Positions 45,243 through 56,058 of a stretch of DNA of 64,000 nt are shown piece by piece. The stretch comes from Marinifilum breve (GTDB taxonomy: Bacteria > Bacteroidota > Bacteroidia > Bacteroidales > Marinifilaceae), in NCBI RefSeq assembly GCF_003202155.1, contig NZ_QFLI01000008.1, positions 1-64,000 of the forward strand, written 5' to 3'. Under the pieces are notes generated by a model. The model made no database searches. It was not told the DNA's origin and worked only from the letters and a program-made list of their open reading frames with translations. The position numbers and the translations under genes are program-made. Position 1 is the first letter of the stretch, and each line of letters opens with the position of its first letter.

Positions 45243-45430
45243 GTCTTGGAGAGTGTCAAACCTGTCTTGGAGGCTTCACCCACCTGTCTTTTTGCACCTG
45301 CCTCTTGTCTTGGAGAAGGTTCTTCTATGTCTTGGAGCACCTTACGGCAGTCTTGGAGCTCTTTTTTTGTGTCTTGGATCAACTGACTGCCTGTCTTGTT
45401 GATGCAGACTTTTGTCTTGCTAAAGCTTTC
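45243..45430. repeat. phased GTCTTG array, nine copies with 21-22 bp spacing
   Basis: GTCTTGGA or a close variant starts at 45243, 45264, 45286, 45307, 45329, 45350, 45371, 45393 and 45414 (spacings 21, 22, 21, 22, 21, 21, 22, 21). The third, eighth and ninth copies vary after GTCTT. The 13-15 nt between cores differ from copy to copy. The array lies between two convergent genes. Confidence 0.85.
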
Positions 45431-45444
45431 TATCTATAAAACAA

Positions 45445-46119
45445 TCACTTCAGCTTCAAAATCAAATTGGGATCGGGACAGGTATTGAGGTAGTTTTCTC
45501 GATCGACCTGATTGGATACGCCTGGAAAATCGCCCTCTCGTCCATTCATATCGGCGATGATCTGAAAATGCAGATGGCATGGCCAATTGCCATTCTCCTG
45601 ATCGTTGCCCAGTTCGGCAAACTTCTCGCCTTGCCTTATCTCTTGCCCTACACTTTTTCCTTTTAAGGAATCAACAGATAAATGTCCGTAAAGGGTGTAG
45701 AAAGTAGTTCCTTCGATGCAATGCTCGAGTATGATGGTTGGGCCGTAATCGCCAAATACATCGTTGTTTTTAAAGCTATGGACCTTACCATCCAAAGGTG
45801 CAGAAAGGCTGGTATTGGCTGCCAACCAAAGGTCGGTTCCTAGGTGAATGCTTCGTGCATCTTCGCCCTCGCCAAAGTGTTTGCTTTTGCGATAAATCAA
45901 TCTGTCCTCGTTGTAACCACCAATGGCATATTTGGCGCCAGTTTGTTGCAAACAGTCTGAAATGTATTGCTGCAATGCCTCCACCGAGCTCAAATCAATG
46001 GAATACAGGGCTTGATTATCGATGGAAAGATCGAGCTTGTGATGTTTTTCTTGATTTAAGTTGAATGGGAAAATATCGGTAAAGAGGTGTTGATTGTTTT
46101 TTAGTATTTGTGATAACAT
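45445..46119 (-). CDS. M23 family metallopeptidase
   Basis: 224 residues, no signal peptide. The LytM/M23 zinc site is complete: HLGTD (HxxxD) and HLHFQ (HxH), with TLYGHLSVDSLKG and GQEIRQGEKFAELG between them. Zinc proteins of this type usually cleave peptidoglycan cross-bridges, yet the lack of a signal suggests another export route or an intracellular substrate. The N-terminal 60 residues are not part of the fold. It is monocistronic and faces the phased repeat array. Confidence 0.85.
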   Translation of the reverse strand: MLSQILKNNQHLFTDIFPFNLNQEKHHKLDLSIDNQALYSIDLSSVEALQQYISDCLQQTGAKYAIGGYNEDRLIYRKSKHFGEGEDARSIHLGTDLWLAANTSLSAPLDGKVHSFKNNDVFGDYGPTIILEHCIEGTTFYTLYGHLSVDSLKGKSVGQEIRQGEKFAELGNDQENGNWPCHLHFQIIADMNGREGDFPGVSNQVDRENYLNTCPDPNLILKLK

Positions 46120-46224
46120 TATTGTATTGGTTTAGTTATTTATAGTCCTCTAGCCGAACAGGCTCTGACTTTCTGTATTAAATTTGTGACTCATAATGAT
46201 TCTAGTTTGCCACTTTCGAATTGA

Positions 46225-46397
46225 GTTTTTCCCTTTCAAGGGAAAATCCCGATAGGGAAAAGGGTGCTTTAAGAATTTTTCTCACTATTTCACCCTTTCG
46301 CCTGTCAACAGTTTCCCTTTTACTATTACCCCAAACCCCTAAAGGGGCTTTTTCTGTGCGCTGTTCCCTTTAGGGAATCGAAGGGTGAGCGTTGGGA
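46225..46397. repeat. palindromic element of four short hairpins
   Basis: TTTTCCCTT TC AAGGGAAAA (46227-46246), TCCC GATA GGGA (46247-46258), CCCCT AA AGGGG with a following T run (46336-46352) and TTCCCT TT AGGGAA (46374-46387). It occupies the gap between two co-directed genes and contains no gene. Confidence 0.6.
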
Positions 46398-46409
46398 AGG
46401 CTGCGTACT

Positions 46410-47540
46410 TTATTCTCCATTTATTTTTTGATACAAACCTGTAAAGATCGTGAGTCCTGTTTCGATGATTTCGTCGGGGAAATCATAATCGGGATGGTGC
46501 AGGGCTGCCTGATCGACGCCAGCTCCCAGGCCAAAAAATCCGCAGGTGTATTTCTGAGAGAAATAGCCAAAATCTTCGGACCACTTGAAGGGTTTGTCCA
46601 GGTATTTATACGATAAATTGTGCTCTTCGGCCAAATCATGTAGCATATCCACACACTCATCTTGATTTACCGTTGCTGGAAATTCTTCGTGATAAGCAAT
46701 GCTGCATTCCAGGTTTTCTTCGGCTGCGATTCTGTTTACAATCTCCTCCGATTTTTGGGTAAGCACCTCCATATCAGCATTCTCAAAAGAACGCAGGGTG
46801 ATGCCCATTTCGCCACTGCCTGCAGAGGTTCCAAAGGACTGCTCACCCATACGGATGTAGATAAATGTAAGCAGAGTAAGATCGGTAAACAGGGCTTTGT
46901 TGTTGAGCAAATCGTTTAACTCACGACTGATTTTTGAGATGGCTATGGCTGGGTTTCTCCCCTTCTCAGGCTCTGCCGCATGCGATGTTTTTCCATTCAA
47001 TCGAATGGTCATTCCTTTCGATGCCGCAGAAAAACTTCCGCGTCGCAACAATATGGTATTGGTTTCCTGCCCGGGTACATTGTGCAGGGCAAACATGTAA
47101 TCGGGATTCAGATCGGCAAACTTGGGATGAAACAGTACATCTTTTGCTCCCTGCTCTACCTCCTCGGCTGGTTGAAATAGCAGAATAACCTTGCCTTTTC
47201 GCGGTGGATTTTCTGACAATTGCTGAGCCATTCCAGCCAGTATAGTCATGTGTCCATCATGTCCGCAGGCATGTGCCACACCATTGTAAATTGAGGCATA
47301 CTTTAGCCTCGTTTTTTCCTCTATTGGCAATGCATCTAACTCTGCTCGAAACACGGTAGTCTTGCCCGCCTCGACTCCTTTAAATACAAATGCTCTGCCC
47401 GTATCTCCCAAATGGATGATTTCATGAGGTTGATAATCTTCTACAAAATCGACAATGGTTTGAGCGGTTTTGTATTCCTGATTGGATAATTCGGGTTGAG
47501 AGTGCAATTGATGCCTTAAAGCAACGAGTTTTGTGTTCAT
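46410..47540 (-). CDS. M20 family amidohydrolase
   Basis: 376 residues. Metal-binding and family motifs are HSQPELSNQEYKT, AELDALPIEE, GVAHACGHDGHMTILAG, LFQPAEEVEQGA, and a C-terminal HHPDYDFPDE. It belongs to the branch of IAA-amino acid and N-acyl-amino acid hydrolases. It should release an amino acid from an N-acylated or conjugated form. No signal peptide, so it is cytoplasmic. The natural substrate is uncertain. Confidence 0.92.
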   Translation of the reverse strand: MNTKLVALRHQLHSQPELSNQEYKTAQTIVDFVEDYQPHEIIHLGDTGRAFVFKGVEAGKTTVFRAELDALPIEEKTRLKYASIYNGVAHACGHDGHMTILAGMAQQLSENPPRKGKVILLFQPAEEVEQGAKDVLFHPKFADLNPDYMFALHNVPGQETNTILLRRGSFSAASKGMTIRLNGKTSHAAEPEKGRNPAIAISKISRELNDLLNNKALFTDLTLLTFIYIRMGEQSFGTSAGSGEMGITLRSFENADMEVLTQKSEEIVNRIAAEENLECSIAYHEEFPATVNQDECVDMLHDLAEEHNLSYKYLDKPFKWSEDFGYFSQKYTCGFFGLGAGVDQAALHHPDYDFPDEIIETGLTIFTGLYQKINGE

Positions 47541-47608
47541 CTTTTGTGATTTGTGTTAAAGGTAGGTGAAAGATAGTGATAAATTGGTTTAAGTCCTCAT
47601 ACCTGAAT

Positions 47609-47983
47609 ACCTCACCCTAACCCTCTCCTTAAGGAGAGGGAACTGGAGCTGCCAAGATTTTGCAGTGTACTCCCCTTCTCCTTGAGGAGAAGGGGTTGGG
47701 GGATGAGGTCAAGATTCAAACAATCAGATTTTCCTTTTATAAAACACCTCACCCTAACCCTCTCCTTAAGGAGAGGGAACCGGAGCTGCCAAGATTTTGC
47801 AGTGTACTCCCCTTCTCCTCAAGGAGAAGGGGTTGGGGGATGAGGTCAAGATTCAAACAATCAGATTTTCCTTTTATAAAACACATCACCCAAGCCCTCC
47901 CCTTAAGGAGAGGAAACCGAAGCTGCCAAGATTTTGCAGTGTACTCCCCTTCTCCTCAAGGAGAAGGGGTTGGGGGATGAGGT
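47609..47983. repeat. three copies of a 101-bp multi-hairpin element (137-bp period)
   Basis: Units at 47609-47709, 47746-47846 and 47883-47983, joined by nearly identical 36-bp spacers (47710-47745, 47847-47882). Each unit has outer arms ACCTCACCC/GGGGGATGAGGT, a first hairpin around CTCCTTAAGGAG, a middle CTGC/GCAG hairpin, and a second hairpin around CTTCTCC/GGAGAAG. The third unit has diverged slightly in its left arm. Confidence 0.92.
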
Positions 47984-48053
47984 ATTAATCAAAAAAAATG
48001 AGTAACAAAATTCAATAATTATCATTAATTTTCTATACCTAATTCACTATAAC

Positions 48054-48461
48054 ATGGTTGACTTTAAAGAGTGTTTGTTTTACAATGCCTCTCCTGAGAT
48101 TCATAAAAGAGCAAAAGAACTCAGGAAAAACATGACTGATACAGAAAAAATCCTTTGGGAATACCTAAGAAATAGGAGATTCAAAGGATTAAAGTTTCGC
48201 AGACAACACCCCATAGATATATTTATAGCCGATTTCTACTGCCATGAATTAAAATTAATAATCGAACTTAATGGGGAAATTCACAATACAAGTGAGAATC
48301 AAGAATATGATGAAGGAAGAACTGCTGAACTTGGATATTTGGGTGTCCAAGTAATTAGGTTTACAAATGAAGAAATAGATTGTGATATAAAGGGAGCTTT
48401 TAGGCGTCTGGCGGAATTTATTGATACTATAAGACTAGCTTTTCCTAATACCTCACCCTAA
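48054..48461 (+). CDS. DUF559 (PD-(D/E)XK-like endonuclease domain) protein
   Basis: 135 residues. DUF559 hallmarks are AKELRKNMTDTEKILWEYLRNR, FKGLKFRRQHPIDIFIADFYC, LKLIIELNGEIH and GYLGVQVIRFTNEEI. The Asp, Glu and Gln/His pattern fits a Vsr/PD-(D/E)XK-type nuclease fold. The gene is surrounded by the 101-bp multi-hairpin elements. Its last residues (NTSP) and TAA stop are encoded by the start of the fourth copy. That, together with the lack of any host partner, suggests that it belongs to or lives with the repeat. Activity is unproven. Confidence 0.9.
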   Translation: MVDFKECLFYNASPEIHKRAKELRKNMTDTEKILWEYLRNRRFKGLKFRRQHPIDIFIADFYCHELKLIIELNGEIHNTSENQEYDEGRTAELGYLGVQVIRFTNEEIDCDIKGAFRRLAEFIDTIRLAFPNTSP

Positions 48462-48686
48462 CCCTCTCCTTAAGGAGAGGGAACCGGAGCTGCCAAGATT
48501 ATGCAGTGTACTCCCCTTCTCCTCAAGGAGAAGGGGTTTGGGATGAGGTCAAGATTCAAACAATCAGATTTTCCTTTTATAGAACACCTCACCCTAGCCC
48601 TCTCCTTAAGGAGAGGGAACTGAAACTGCCAAAATTTTGCAGTCTACTCCCCTTCTCCTCGAGGAGAAGGGGTTGGGGGATGAGGT
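48450..48686. repeat. two further copies of the multi-hairpin element
   Basis: Units at 48450-48549 (one base shorter) and 48586-48686, with the same 36-bp spacer between them. The first overlaps the 3' end of the DUF559 gene by 12 bp. Confidence 0.92.
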
Positions 48687-48718
48687 TCAAAAAAAAGCCC
48701 CACATAAAATGCGGGGCC
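48687..48718 (-). terminator. intrinsic terminator after yidC
   Basis: Stem of GCCCC with GGGGC plus flanking pairs (48697-48705 with 48709-48717), followed by a run of eight T on the minus strand. It sits directly between the last repeat unit and the yidC stop. Confidence 0.88.
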
Positions 48719-48739
48719 GTATATAGAATCGTAATGATC

Positions 48740-50590
48740 TTATTTTTTAGGAGGCTTGTAACCTCTTTGCTTTGCAGCTTCTTCCAAACGTTGTTGGAAC
48801 TTCGATTTCTTAACTGGCTTCTTCTTGTTTGCCTCGATAGTTGCCAATACTTTGTCTTCATCAACCATGTACTTACGGATTGCCCAAGTTTGAGCAACAG
48901 TAAATAATGTTGCAATAAAGTAGTAGTATGAAAGACCTGATGCATAACCGTTAAACCAGAACAAGAACATTACTGGCATTAAGTACATCATGGTTTGCAT
49001 ACCAGGCATTTGTTGCGACGACTGCATTTGGCTGTTCATACGAGTGTATACCAAGTTGGTAATTGCCATCAACAAACAGAATAAACTGATGTGATCTCCA
49101 TAGAATGGGATGTTAAATGGTAAATCAAGAATTGAATCGTATGATGATAAATCCTCTGCCCATAAGAAACTCTTCTGACGAAGCTCGATAGACGATGGGA
49201 AGAATCGGAACAATGCAATCAGGATTGGGAACTGTACCAACATTGGCAAACATCCACCCATTGGGTTCACTCCTGCCTTTTTGTATAATGCCATGGTTGC
49301 CTGCTGGCGCTCCATTGCTTTATCCTTAGGGATTCTTTCGTTGATTTCATCGATTTGTGGTTTCAACACCTTCATCTTCGCTGTCGACATGTACGACTTG
49401 TAAGTTAATGGTGCTAAAATCAGTTTGATGATGATTGTTAAGATCAGGATGATGATACCATAGTTTGCAATGTGATTTTCCAAAAAGTTGAAAATAGGAA
49501 TTACAAACCACTTGTTCACCCAGGCAAACATTTTCCATCCCAAATCAACCAAGGCGTGCAATTCGATATCCTTACCATACTTTCTCATGGTCTTGTACTT
49601 GTTCGGACCAAAGTAGAAATTCATTGGATAGTTTTCCAATTGAGATCCCTGGTATGGTAATGAAATTGCAGCATCAAAGTTCTTCAAGATAGGATCATCT
49701 TCTCCCATGTCAACCGACTTCAATTCAATTCCTTTGAATGAATCATCAGCAATTAAAACAGAAGAGAAGAATTGTTGCTTAAAGCCAATCCATTTTACTT
49801 TTGTAGATAAGCTTTCCTCATCTTCTCCAGAAGGAGACATGCTATCTACATCATCTTCGAAAAACTTATAGAAGATATTGGTATACTGATTTTCGAACTT
49901 GCGTCCTTTTTCCTGGCTAGGAATATCAGCTGCCCAGTTGAAAGTCAGATCTCTTTGATTCAAAGCAATTACATCCTGCATTCCTACAACATTGATATCA
50001 AAACCAAGCATGTAAGAATCTGGCTCCAATGAATACTTGTACTCGATGTATTTGCCTTCGCCAGCATTTAATCGCATGCTAACTACTTGTTGAGCGGTTG
50101 TCGCATCAACTGTTTTAACCGAGTTCACAGGAGTAAAATACAAATCCTGAGTATTCATTGCTTTGTTCTGAGCATAGAAAGCCAATCCGAATTTGGAATT
50201 TTTCTCACCCCAAAGCATCAACTTCTCTGCATCGTGAGTTTTGTAATCTTTCAACTCAACGTTAGCAATCTTACCCCCTAAAGTATTGATGCTAATTTTC
50301 ACCAATTTGTTTTCCAGGGTAATAATTTCCTCTTTTTGCTGAACTGCTCCGGCAAATGCTCCATATTCACTTTGAAGTGCTGCAGTATCTTGCTTCTTTT
50401 CTGCGTACTGCTTTTTCAAGGCCTCAATTCTTTCCGCTTCTAATTGCTCATTATGCAATCTTTCAACACGGGCGATCGAATCTCTGGTCTTCATGGCTTT
50501 GATTTCTTCATCCGATGGTTTTGTCAGGTATGTATACCCGATCAAAATCGCACCGATGATCACCAAGCCCCAAATCGAATTTCTATCCAT
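48740..50590 (-). CDS. yidC: membrane protein insertase YidC
   Basis: 616 residues. The N-terminal membrane helix (NSIWGLVIIGAILIGYTYL) is followed by a large periplasmic domain (about 25-350). The conserved 60-kDa inner-membrane-protein domain has five hydrophobic segments (FLENHIANYGIIILILTIIIKLILAPLTYKSYMS, MGGCLPMLVQFPILIALFRFF, MMYLMPVMFLFWFNGYASGLSYYYF). A basic tail (KKPVKKSKFQQRLEEA) can contact the ribosome. It inserts and folds inner-membrane proteins with or without SecYEG. It lies 46 bp after pyrG and is probably co-transcribed with it. Confidence 0.97.
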   Translation of the reverse strand: MDRNSIWGLVIIGAILIGYTYLTKPSDEEIKAMKTRDSIARVERLHNEQLEAERIEALKKQYAEKKQDTAALQSEYGAFAGAVQQKEEIITLENKLVKISINTLGGKIANVELKDYKTHDAEKLMLWGEKNSKFGLAFYAQNKAMNTQDLYFTPVNSVKTVDATTAQQVVSMRLNAGEGKYIEYKYSLEPDSYMLGFDINVVGMQDVIALNQRDLTFNWAADIPSQEKGRKFENQYTNIFYKFFEDDVDSMSPSGEDEESLSTKVKWIGFKQQFFSSVLIADDSFKGIELKSVDMGEDDPILKNFDAAISLPYQGSQLENYPMNFYFGPNKYKTMRKYGKDIELHALVDLGWKMFAWVNKWFVIPIFNFLENHIANYGIIILILTIIIKLILAPLTYKSYMSTAKMKVLKPQIDEINERIPKDKAMERQQATMALYKKAGVNPMGGCLPMLVQFPILIALFRFFPSSIELRQKSFLWAEDLSSYDSILDLPFNIPFYGDHISLFCLLMAITNLVYTRMNSQMQSSQQMPGMQTMMYLMPVMFLFWFNGYASGLSYYYFIATLFTVAQTWAIRKYMVDEDKVLATIEANKKKPVKKSKFQQRLEEAAKQRGYKPPKK

Positions 50591-50636
50591 ATTCTATTAT
50601 TTAATCTTTTCTAAGTAATGTATTGTAGCCTACAGA

Positions 50637-52286
<1,650 letters not shown>

Positions 52287-52368
52287 TTATAGGTTTTTAG
52301 GAAACAAATTCAATGTTTCAAACTATCATTTGTTGATTTCTTTGCGCAAAGAATAAATTCTCAAACAT

Positions 52369-52402
52369 GAAAAAAGCATTCCCCATGTTGAGAAATGCTT
52401 TT
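52369..52402 (-). terminator. intrinsic terminator after the DUF349 gene
   Basis: Stem AAGCATT/AATGCTT (52374-52380 with 52394-52400), a 13-nt loop, then a T-rich run on the minus strand, 24 bp after the stop codon. Confidence 0.65.
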
Positions 52403-52425
52403 AAACGCATCTATTTAATACAAAT

Positions 52426-54348
52426 TTATGAAACTAAACCGTCAATAACCTTGAGCTTTTCATTTAAGATAGCAAGGTTTTGTTTTCCTCTCTCAATCTT
52501 CTCCTGAATCTCACTTACTACATTCGAATTCTTTGATGAAGAGAAAAACCCAACATTGTTTTCCCATAGGGCAATATCACTTTCCAATTGCCTGATTTTA
52601 TTTACAATCTTATTTCTCTCAACAATAATCTTATCTTCAGAATTACTCATGGTCAAGAAAGTATCAATCTTCGATTTAAACTTCTGAACTTCCTTGTTGT
52701 CACTATCCATATTCATTCTATCATACAAACCATTAATGGCCTTTCTGAAAGCTTCCTGCACCTTATCCTTCTTCTTGTATGGCACATGACCAATATTCGA
52801 CCACTCTTTTTGGAACTGGCGCAATGCATTTAAGTTGCTATCATTATCCTCCCCAAGTTCGAATGCCTTTACTTTTTCAATTAATGTCTCTTTCAGCTTC
52901 AAGTTCTCTACTTGTCCGGCATCCGCATTATCGAAATGCTCCGATTTGTTATTAAAAAACTTATCGCAAGCGGCACGGAAACGCACCCAAAGATCCTCAG
53001 AAACTTTTCTTGGCACAGGACCAATATTTTTCCATTCTTTCTGTATGGCAATTAATTTATCCGTAGTCACTTTCCAATCCTGACTATCTTGTAAACTTTC
53101 TGCAATGGCACAAAGCTCCTTCTTTTTCTCCAAGTTCACATTCAACTTCTCTTTCAAAGCCATGTAAAAGTCACGCTTCCTATCGAAATATAAATCACAG
53201 GCTGCTCTAAACCTTTGATAAATTCTGTTGTTGTCTTTTTTAGGAGCAAAACCAATGGTTCTCCATTCTTTCTGAAGGTCTATAATTTCTTTCGAACTGG
53301 AATTCCATTCTTTATGGGAACCTATTGCTCGATTGGCTATTTCTTCAGCCTTTTCGCAAAGAACAGTCTTTTTGGCCAAGTTGTTTTTCTGCTCAGATTT
53401 TAAGCCTTCGTAATACTCCTGATGTTTACGATTTATGATTGTTGTAGCTTCTTTAAATCTTGCCCATAATTTTTCCTTGTCTTCACGAGGCACCGGACCA
53501 ATCTCTCTCCACTGTTCATGGTACTTTTGAAGTGTATTAAATGCTTTTACCACTGAAGGTTCATCCAACAACTTCTCTGCCTCTTCGCAAAGTTTAATTT
53601 TAGAAGTCATGTTCTTCTTTAAATCCAAATCGCGAAGTTCTTTGTTGATTTTAATGTAATCGTAAAAGTTTTCAACATGATGATGGTAGTTATCCCACAA
53701 GTTTTTTAATGCTTGTTGTGGCACCATTCCTATCTCGTGCCACTTCTTTTGTAACACCCTAAATTCGTGGAAGGTTTTATCGAATGCTTCTTTTCTATTT
53801 ACCAGCTCTTTAATATCCTCTATTATCTGATATTTCTTTTTTAGGTTTTCTTCCTTTTCCTGTTCTACATTACGGTTTAATTCTGATTTCTTTTCCTTAA
53901 ACTTTTGCAACATTTCACGAACCTGGCCTTCTAACTCATCCGTACCAAAATCAAATTCATCCTCAACACCACCATCTGCAAGAAATTTTTGCTTCGCAGC
54001 TTCAACTTCTTCTTTGTGTTTTTTGTAAAAGTTTAGTTTTATGGCCTCTACCTTTTCTTTTATTGCCGATAAAGATTCATTTTCGAGAAGTAATGCCAAG
54101 CGATTCTTCAATTCGCCTTTCTCCATTAATGTGTAGTCAGGTTCTTTTTGAAGTTCAGAATCCTTTTCTGAAGCAGAATCAGAATTATCTTCTGCATCGC
54201 TACCTTGTTTAGATTCCGAAGTTGCTTCACTAACATTATCTTCTTTTAAATTTTCGGTTTCATGAGAATCTGCAACATTATCTTTCGCTTCTAAATTTTC
54301 ATTCAATTCATTCTCATGTGAGGGATTTGACAGGTCTGGTGCTTTCAT
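52426..54348 (-). CDS. DUF349 repeat protein
   Basis: 640 residues. The first 95 are acidic and disordered (rich in Glu, Asp, Ser). Residues about 180-590 contain five DUF349 repeats, each with a W-(K/R)-x-IG-x-(V/A)P core: KKWHEIGMVP, EQWREIGPVP, KEWRTIGFAP, KEWKNIGPVP, KEWSNIGHVP. A coiled-coil segment closes the protein. It has no signal peptide or membrane segment. The family is widespread in Bacteroidota, and its function is not established. The gene is monocistronic. Confidence 0.93.
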   Translation of the reverse strand: MKAPDLSNPSHENELNENLEAKDNVADSHETENLKEDNVSEATSESKQGSDAEDNSDSASEKDSELQKEPDYTLMEKGELKNRLALLLENESLSAIKEKVEAIKLNFYKKHKEEVEAAKQKFLADGGVEDEFDFGTDELEGQVREMLQKFKEKKSELNRNVEQEKEENLKKKYQIIEDIKELVNRKEAFDKTFHEFRVLQKKWHEIGMVPQQALKNLWDNYHHHVENFYDYIKINKELRDLDLKKNMTSKIKLCEEAEKLLDEPSVVKAFNTLQKYHEQWREIGPVPREDKEKLWARFKEATTIINRKHQEYYEGLKSEQKNNLAKKTVLCEKAEEIANRAIGSHKEWNSSSKEIIDLQKEWRTIGFAPKKDNNRIYQRFRAACDLYFDRKRDFYMALKEKLNVNLEKKKELCAIAESLQDSQDWKVTTDKLIAIQKEWKNIGPVPRKVSEDLWVRFRAACDKFFNNKSEHFDNADAGQVENLKLKETLIEKVKAFELGEDNDSNLNALRQFQKEWSNIGHVPYKKKDKVQEAFRKAINGLYDRMNMDSDNKEVQKFKSKIDTFLTMSNSEDKIIVERNKIVNKIRQLESDIALWENNVGFFSSSKNSNVVSEIQEKIERGKQNLAILNEKLKVIDGLVS

Positions 54349-54496
54349 GTAAATTGAGTTAGATTAAGTTTCGAACAAAGCAAAACTCGCGTTAACAATA
54401 CCACCTAAAAGAAAACTTTTAAGCCTACTCTTACGAATTTAACTAATTAAGTGCTAAACCTCAAAGATTTTAAATATTTTCTTTCCCCTTAAAACA

Positions 54497-54525
54497 AAGA
54501 GGTTCATGCAATACATGAACCTCTT
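54497..54525 (-). terminator. perfect hairpin downstream of hsp20, probable terminator
   Basis: Perfect 12-pair stem (54497-54508 with 54514-54525), 5-nt loop, followed on the minus strand by TTTGTTTT after the stem. It is 117 bp past the hsp20 stop. The rest of 54349-54642 shows nothing notable. Confidence 0.6.
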
Positions 54526-54642
54526 AACCAAAACAAACTAATTAACTAACCTAAATTTCTCAACATATTCGGAGAAATCTATCTTCTTTAAACCTTACTC
54601 TTTATTATGAATATTACCTATTCAAACCTTCCATTGTTTCCT

Positions 54643-55080
54643 TTATTTGATCTCGATGTTATGAATTTCAGGCTTTTTTTCTTCAACTTTTGGAAGAACA
54701 ATATTTAATATCCCATTTATTACTTCAGCAGAAATATTCTGTTGATTGATTGTATCAGCCAACTTAAAGCTACGTTCGAATTTGTATACTCCAAATTCTC
54801 TTCTTAAGTACTTATTATTTTCCTTTGTATCCTTCTTTTCCGCCGAGATTTTAATAGAACCATTCTCTACCTTAATACTCACATCTTCTTTTGCAAAACC
54901 AGGAATAGAAACCTCTATCAGATAGTAATCTTCCTCTTCGACAACATTAGTTGCTGGACGAAAACCACTTTCTCTTTCAACAGCAGCTTTAAAACTATCC
55001 TGAGTTTCTTTAAACAATTGATTCATTAATTGATTTGTAAAAAAATCATTTGGTCTTTTGCCATATCTTAATAATGTCAT
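54643..55080 (-). CDS. Hsp20/alpha-crystallin small heat shock protein
   Basis: 145 residues, typical length. The alpha-crystallin domain covers about 45-135: NVVEEEDYYLIEVSIPGFAKEDVSIKVENG, YLRREFGVYKFERSFKLADTINQQNISAEVINGILNIVLPK. The end carries an I-x-I motif (IEIK) used in oligomer assembly. It binds unfolding proteins under stress. It is monocistronic; no heat-shock operator was recognised in 55081-55350. Confidence 0.95.
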   Translation of the reverse strand: MTLLRYGKRPNDFFTNQLMNQLFKETQDSFKAAVERESGFRPATNVVEEEDYYLIEVSIPGFAKEDVSIKVENGSIKISAEKKDTKENNKYLRREFGVYKFERSFKLADTINQQNISAEVINGILNIVLPKVEEKKPEIHNIEIK

Positions 55081-55350
55081 AACTCTAATCTCCTATATTT
55101 TTTATTAATTCTTCGGCTCCGGATTCCGATTGTTTATTTTTTCAAATTCGATGACCAACCTTCAAATGGCATACCATCATCAAAAACAATTCAAAACGTC
55201 AGCTTTCCCCTTATTTTTCCGTGTCATATTGTCATTGTTTACACAAAATAATATGTCACATTGTCTTTTGTGAATGATTTATCATCTTCATTTTCTATTT
55301 TCTTGCATCACTTGCATGTGATGTATACTTTTACACAAAATTTAGAATTA

Positions 55351-56028
55351 ATGAGAATCGATATATTAACTGTTGTTCCAGAATTATTGGAAAGTCCTTT
55401 GAATCATTCAATAATTCAACGAGCAAAAGATAAAGGCGTAGTTGAAATACACATTCATAACATCCGTGATTTTTCGGAAGACAAACACAATAAAGTTGAT
55501 GATTACGCATTTAGTGGCGGAGCTGGCATGGTAATGCGATTAGAGCCAGTTGTTAAGGCAATTGAACATTTAACCAATCAAAGGAAATATGATGAAATCA
55601 TTTTTACTACCCCAGATGGTGAGCAGTTCGAACAAAAAACTGCAAATACATTATCGCTAAAGGAGAATATTATAATCCTTTGCGGTCACTATAAAGGAAT
55701 TGATCAAAGGATCAGAGATCATTTTATTACCAAAGAAATATCCATAGGTGATTTTGTTCTTACGGGAGGTGAACTTGCTGCTGCAGTAATTACAGACAGT
55801 GTTGTTCGTTTGATTCCTGGAGCAATGAACGATGAAACTTCCGCTCTTACAGACTCTTTCCAGGATAATTTATTGTCGCCACCAATCTATACAAGACCTG
55901 CAGAGTTTAGAGGATGGAAAGTACCTGAAATTTTACTATCAGGAGACCATAAAAAAATTGAGCAATGGCAAGAAGAACAAGCCTATTTAAGAACTAAAAA
56001 ATTACGTCCTGATTTATTGGATGAATAA
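55351..56028 (+). CDS. trmD: tRNA (guanine-N1-)-methyltransferase
   Basis: 225 residues from the ATG at 55351 ([20 protein letters not shown]). A longer frame upstream is not conserved in type. SPOUT trefoil-knot elements are clear: [27 protein letters not shown] and [27 protein letters not shown]. It methylates G37 of tRNAs and so prevents +1 frameshifting. In many bacteria trmD lies beside rpsP, rimM and rplS; here it stands alone. Confidence 0.96.
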   Translation: MRIDILTVVPELLESPLNHSIIQRAKDKGVVEIHIHNIRDFSEDKHNKVDDYAFSGGAGMVMRLEPVVKAIEHLTNQRKYDEIIFTTPDGEQFEQKTANTLSLKENIIILCGHYKGIDQRIRDHFITKEISIGDFVLTGGELAAAVITDSVVRLIPGAMNDETSALTDSFQDNLLSPPIYTRPAEFRGWKVPEILLSGDHKKIEQWQEEQAYLRTKKLRPDLLDE

Positions 56029-56029
56029 G

Positions 56030-56054
56030 AAAGGCTCCATTTAGGAGCCTTTTT
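56030..56054. terminator. bidirectional terminator between trmD and rubrerythrin
   Basis: AAAGGCTCC ATTTA GGAGCCTTT followed by T on the plus strand (56050-56057) and a T-rich stretch on the minus strand. The two genes converge on it. Confidence 0.88.
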
Positions 56055-56058
56055 TTTA

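Noticed and set aside
45211-45439. Two overlapping plus-strand frames across the phased array
   Set aside because: Cys/Leu-rich products created by the GTCTTG repeat, directly after a strong terminator; no sign of coding.
47660-47988. Open frames of 106 and 63 codons within the 101-bp repeats
   Set aside because: They translate the repeat units themselves, with the same peptide repeated. No independent coding evidence.
47609-48686. CRISPR array
   Set aside because: The 101-bp units are too long and palindromic, the 36-bp spacers are nearly identical instead of unique, and no cas genes are present.
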